Assembly (NCBI GenBank): GCA_964609495.1
Contig: CAZSTA010000063.1
Coordinates: 1 to 17,486, forward strand
DNA length: 17,486 nt
Source of the DNA: CAZSTA01 sp964609495 [NCBI: uncultured bacterium]
GTDB taxonomy: Bacteria > CAZSTA01
Reading direction: 5' to 3'
The notes under the pieces were generated by a model. The model saw only the letters and a program-made list of their open reading frames with translations, was not told the origin of the DNA and searched no databases. Of the stretch, positions 15,111 to 17,486 are shown piece by piece (the first letter of the stretch is position 1; each line of letters opens with the position of its first letter). The position numbers and the translations under genes were made by a program.

Positions 15111-15479
15111 ATGATAGCAGAAATAGTATGGGTCTCGATTCTAGCTCTTGGTGGATGGACGATCTATCTCTATATACGAGACCAGAAGGAAAGACACTGT
15201 TGTGTCGATCATTGTGTGCGAGATGGGATTCCTTCAAAACCTTGTTCGATCTGTGGAAAGCGTTCGGCTTATTGCCGTGAACATAGAGACTTTATGAGTA
15301 AGGATATGGCCTACTGCGAATTTTGTGGAGCTATCTTTTGCACAACTCACATCGATAGTAGCTTTCTAAATCCAGTAGAAGGACGTTATATAGGCTACTG
15401 GGAGATAGATGAGGATACTGCCGATGTCGCTTGTCCCCGTTGTGGGAGAGGCCCTGTGAGGGAATATAAAGGGGATTAA
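15111..15479 (+). CDS. Membrane-anchored multi-CxxC (zinc-ribbon-like) protein of unknown function
   Basis: This 122-residue protein is not a family I recognise. The N-terminus is one hydrophobic segment (about 4-22, EIVWVSILALGGWTIYLYI), then a basic stretch and a cysteine/histidine-rich soluble domain: HCCVDHC, CSICGKRSAYCREH, CEFCGAIFCTTH and a terminal CPRCGRG. The pairing of Cys and His suggests several zinc-binding knuckles, B-box or ribbon-like, probably facing the cytoplasm; iron-sulfur binding cannot be excluded. TTGGAG (15095-15100) lies 10 bases before ATG 15111. A competing frame beginning at 15095 is a shadow without this pattern. It follows mvhD by 48 bases, with only a short 6-bp hairpin (15075-15094) between, so it may be the last gene of the hdr transcript. 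Confidence 0.75.
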   Translation: MIAEIVWVSILALGGWTIYLYIRDQKERHCCVDHCVRDGIPSKPCSICGKRSAYCREHRDFMSKDMAYCEFCGAIFCTTHIDSSFLNPVEGRYIGYWEIDEDTADVACPRCGRGPVREYKGD

Positions 15480-15524
15480 TTTCATCCCTTTTCCTGATAA
15501 TCTAATTCAATTAAGAGGCTAATG

Positions 15525-16064
15525 ATGAAAAAGATAATTGTAATATCGCTATTGGTAGCAGTGCTGTCTATGATCGGGGGATATTCAGCCTCGGCAGAAC
15601 AGGGGAGATGGGGGCTTAAAGGCTCTATCGGGCTGGCTGTAGGGGCAACAAGTTTAGAAGGAAGTAGCCTTCCTTCCGCTGGAGAGGTATTAAGACTCGG
15701 ATTAGAGTATGGTTTAACCCCTGCCCTTTCGATCGGAGGGGAGTTAAACTTCTATCTAGGTGGTTACTTCTTGTGGGCTGATGCTCAGGGAGGAACCACC
15801 TTATTTGCTAAATATAGCCTTGCTCCCGGATGGCGCTTTTCTCCCTATGTAGGAGCAGGATTGGAGTTCTTCAGCACCAAAGTGGAAACTAAGGGAGTCG
15901 AGAGGAAGGAGACTGGGACTGGAGTAGCTTTCTTCGGAGGGGCAGAGATATATCTTAATCCTGATATAGCGATAAATGGAGATATAAGATTATCCGTTGG
16001 AAGTGCTGACGATATTGATGCGGCTTGGCTATCCGTCTCCGCAGGCTCTACTATATACTTTTAA
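15525..16064 (+). CDS. Small outer-membrane beta-barrel-like protein with signal peptide
   Basis: The roughly 179-residue product starts with a Sec signal peptide (KKIIVISLLVAVLSMIGGYS, cleavage likely after SASA). Alternating amphipathic beta strands rich in Gly and aromatics follow (GLKGSIGLAVGATS, LSIGGELNFYLGGYF, FSPYVGAGLEFF, VAFFGGAEIYLNP). It ends in a C-terminal aromatic strand (SAGSTIYF), typical of proteins assembled by BamA. It resembles OmpA/OmpW-type 8-stranded barrels in size, but no specific family is identifiable. ATG 15525 is chosen over ATG 15522 because AAGAGG (15513-15518) is then 6 bases away. If correct, it indicates a diderm cell envelope. No link to the redox genes is evident. 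Confidence 0.75.
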   Translation: MKKIIVISLLVAVLSMIGGYSASAEQGRWGLKGSIGLAVGATSLEGSSLPSAGEVLRLGLEYGLTPALSIGGELNFYLGGYFLWADAQGGTTLFAKYSLAPGWRFSPYVGAGLEFFSTKVETKGVERKETGTGVAFFGGAEIYLNPDIAINGDIRLSVGSADDIDAAWLSVSAGSTIYF

Positions 16065-16293
16065 GATGCATTATGTCTGATGTGGGGAAGAGGTTGAGCC
16101 GATTCGCATCAGTGGAGCGGGAATTCTAATGACGATGGTTTGAGCTGATGGCTTTATCATCGTTCCTAAGAGCGGAGAGGGCTCCGAGCAAGGCGAGGAG
16201 GTAGAGGTATACTTGTTCTAACTTCAGCTAACAGAGTGAGCTATGGGTAGCATAAACGAAAAGTAGTTTGGTTATTTCAAGCGAGATAAATAT
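16065..16293. other. 229-base intergenic stretch, no gene recognised
   Basis: No plausible reading frame or RNA family is recognisable. Short dyads are present: CGGAG-AGGG-CTCCG (16173-16186), and ACGATG (16132-16137) with CATCGT (16158-16163) across 20 bases. Composition shifts from GC-rich to AT-rich near its right end, marking the boundary of the AT-rich tail. Confidence 0.5.
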
Positions 16294-17043
16294 ATGGCAC
16301 CAAAGAAGGAACTATTACAGAAAAAAGCTGTTGAATTAATAAAAGGCAATCCAAAAGGATTAAGGTATACCGAACTTCAGCGCGAATTGCAAAACTATTT
16401 TCCGAATACTCCACCAAATACTATTAAGGGATCAATTTGGAATTTGGATGTTACTAGTAAAGAGGTGTATAAACCTACCAGAGGCCTTTTCAAATATAGA
16501 TTTGCCAATGAAGAAGAAATAGAAGAATCTATAGAAATAACAATCCCACGTATAAAAGAAGAGGATTTTTATGAACCGTTTTCCGATTGGATTAAAAATG
16601 ATCTGGGTGAATGTACAGAAGCAGTTGCTTTTGGAAGAAATTATTTGGGGAAAAAATGGGGTACGCCAGATGTCATCGGAATATACAAACCATCACTAAG
16701 AGATGTCGTAAAATTTCAACCAGAGATAATCTCTGCGGAGATTAAAATAAATCCATCGGATCCAATAACTGCATTTGGTCAGGCGATAGCATATAGATTA
16801 TTTAGTTCAAAGGTATATTTGGTAGAACCTAATACTATGCTTCCTGAAGATCAAGATAGAATAGAAGCATTGTGCATCTTATTTGGAGTTGGTTTAATTT
16901 TATTTGATTTAGATGTTAAAAATCCTAATTTTGTAATACGAGTGAGAGCTCAAAGATACACTCCAGATATGTTCTATGTAAACGAATTTGCAGATAAATT
17001 ATACAACACGAAGAGAGATGTTTTTAGGAAACTATTTGGGTAG
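16294..17043 (+). CDS. Putative PD-(D/E)XK nuclease with N-terminal winged helix
   Basis: The 249-residue protein is visibly AT-rich compared with the redox genes, suggesting acquisition. The N-terminus (about 5-68) looks like a winged-helix/HARE-HTH-type DNA-binding module (GLRYTELQRELQNYF, ending in GLFKYRF). A restriction-endonuclease-like core follows, with the pattern Asp126 (GTPDVIGIY), Glu149-x-Lys151 (AEIK) and Gln163 (FGQAIAYRLF), the classical D...ExK...Q arrangement. Such proteins occur as restriction or defence nucleases, but the family is not identified here. The start ATG 16294 has only a weak Shine-Dalgarno (GCGAG). The stop is TAG (17041-17043), and the same frame stays open and protein-like for another 68 codons. 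A methyltransferase gene follows, but it looks like a small-molecule enzyme, so a restriction-modification pair is not implied. Confidence 0.65.
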   Translation: MAPKKELLQKKAVELIKGNPKGLRYTELQRELQNYFPNTPPNTIKGSIWNLDVTSKEVYKPTRGLFKYRFANEEEIEESIEITIPRIKEEDFYEPFSDWIKNDLGECTEAVAFGRNYLGKKWGTPDVIGIYKPSLRDVVKFQPEIISAEIKINPSDPITAFGQAIAYRLFSSKVYLVEPNTMLPEDQDRIEALCILFGVGLILFDLDVKNPNFVIRVRAQRYTPDMFYVNEFADKLYNTKRDVFRKLFG

Positions 17044-17250
17044 AAAAATGTAGAGATTTTACATATAGAAGAGTTTGTCAAAAAACCTCCTGAAATAGGC
17101 AAAAGATACTCATTGCATTTTATGATCAATGGGATAAAAATAAAAGGTAAAATAAAGAAGATTGAAGATTATGAACATTATTGGGAATCAAGGAGTAAAT
17201 TTAGATATCATCGAAGAACTATCAAAGAAGCCAGAGATATTCACTCGTAG
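17044..17250 (+). pseudogene. In-frame ORF continuation after the nuclease stop, possible remnant
   Basis: In the same frame as the nuclease gene, 68 sense codons follow the TAG at 17041 before the next stop (17248-17250). The translation looks protein-like (for example EILHIEEFVKKPPEIGKRYS, then MINGIKIKGKIKKIEDYEHY). There is no good start with a ribosome binding site; ATG 17122 and TTG 17113 are the only candidates. The last 80 bases overlap the methyltransferase start in another frame, which is clearly coding, so at most 17044-17170 would be a true remnant. It may be the former C-terminus of the nuclease cut by a nonsense mutation, a fragment of a second gene, or chance. Confidence 0.3.
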
Positions 17251-17486
17251 TGAAGAACTGTTTTGGGATGATCCGCATATTTCCAAGCAAATGCTCAAAG
17301 CCCATTTAGACCCAGAGCGGGATGCGGCAAGCAGGAATCATAAAACAATACGTAAATCAGTAAATTGGATCATATCAACGCTTAACCTTCCAGAAGGTAG
17401 TCATATACTAGATTTAGGTTGCGGTCCAGGATTATACAGTTCTCTGCTTTGCGAGCGCGGATATAGGGTTACAGGTATAGATTACT
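17171..17486 (+). CDS. Class I SAM-dependent methyltransferase, N-terminal part (runs off the window)
   Basis: An open frame runs from ATG 17171 to the window end (105 codons). It starts MNIIGNQGVNLDIIEELSK, has FWDDPHISKQMLKAHLD, and then the SAM-binding motif I ILDLGCGPGLYSSLL followed by GYRVTGIDY, the hallmark of Rossmann-type methyltransferases. The FWDDPHISKQML segment is a feature I associate with small-molecule-type methyltransferases of this class, not DNA methylases. An in-frame TTG at 17162 is an alternative start; purine-rich AAAGAAG precedes. The substrate is unknown and the C-terminal half is outside the window. Confidence 0.85.
   Translation, partial: MNIIGNQGVNLDIIEELSKKPEIFTRSEELFWDDPHISKQMLKAHLDPERDAASRNHKTIRKSVNWIISTLNLPEGSHILDLGCGPGLYSSLLCERGYRVTGIDY

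Noticed and set aside
15095-15280. Overlapping 61-codon frame at the start of the Cys-rich gene
   Set aside because: It starts with TTG and has no domain-like pattern, while the overlapping frame from 15111 has a TM segment and regular CxxC motifs.
17041-17043. TAG as a sense codon (pyrrolysine-type recoding)
   Set aside because: lplA ends in TAG immediately followed by a terminator, other genes show no internal TAG, and the extension overlaps a clearly coding methyltransferase start.
16294-17486. Restriction-modification pair (nuclease plus methyltransferase)
   Set aside because: The methyltransferase N-terminus resembles small-molecule class I enzymes. The visible part shows no DNA-methylase motif, though motif IV lies beyond the window, so the pairing is not supported.
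1-17486. CRISPR array, rRNA or insertion sequence
   Set aside because: No spaced direct repeats other than the coding TPR array, no rRNA-like sequence, and no transposase or flanking terminal inverted repeats were seen.

Overview
The window reads as chromosome of an uncultivated, anaerobic, probably diderm bacterium. Anaerobic redox enzymes dominate (heterodisulfide reductase HdrA/B/C, MvhD, and a GlcD/GlcF-type hydroxyacid dehydrogenase). MscL and GcvH/LplA point to Bacteria. A small signal-peptide protein ending in an aromatic residue, typical of an outer-membrane beta-barrel, suggests a second membrane. I cannot name a phylum from sequence alone. All genes are on the + strand.

Layout. (1) 1-210: the C-terminal end of a glycine-cleavage H protein, a lipoyl carrier, cut by the window edge. 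(2) 443-6650: an apparent transcription unit with a plausible promoter, a secreted TPR-CHAT protein, glcD, a GlcF/HdrD-like Fe-S protein, and lplA (lipoate-protein ligase). It closes with a clear intrinsic terminator that overlaps the lplA stop codon. (3) 6748-15062: a second unit that starts at a perfect-consensus sigma70-type promoter (TTGACA-17-TATAAT) and reads hdrC, hdrB, mscL, an AadA-like nucleotidyltransferase, hdrA, mvhD. The mscL and nucleotidyltransferase genes, with a GC-rich 200-base spacer, interrupt an otherwise continuous hdr set. (4) 15111-16064: a membrane-anchored multi-CxxC protein and a small beta-barrel-like protein. (5) 16294-17486: a visibly more AT-rich tail with a winged-helix/PD-(D/E)XK nuclease-like protein, an odd in-frame ORF continuation after its amber stop, and the start of a class I SAM-dependent methyltransferase that runs off the end.

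How the genes may work together. HdrA here is a giant single chain: an HdrA half interrupted by a complete GltD/NfnB-like NAD(P)H module, fused to a second, full HdrA. With HdrB, HdrC and MvhD it has the parts of a soluble flavin-based electron-bifurcating or confurcating complex. No hydrogenase or formate dehydrogenase subunit is present, so NAD(P)H through the GltD module, or the GlcD/GlcF pair, are candidate electron partners. The clustering of a lipoyl carrier (GcvH), a lipoate ligase and two CCG-domain disulfide-reductase-type proteins suggests, as inference, that the complex may exchange electrons with a protein-bound lipoyl dithiol/disulfide. That would resemble in theme, but not in composition, the sHdr-LbpA sulfur oxidation system. 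This is the main candidate for an undescribed system in the window.
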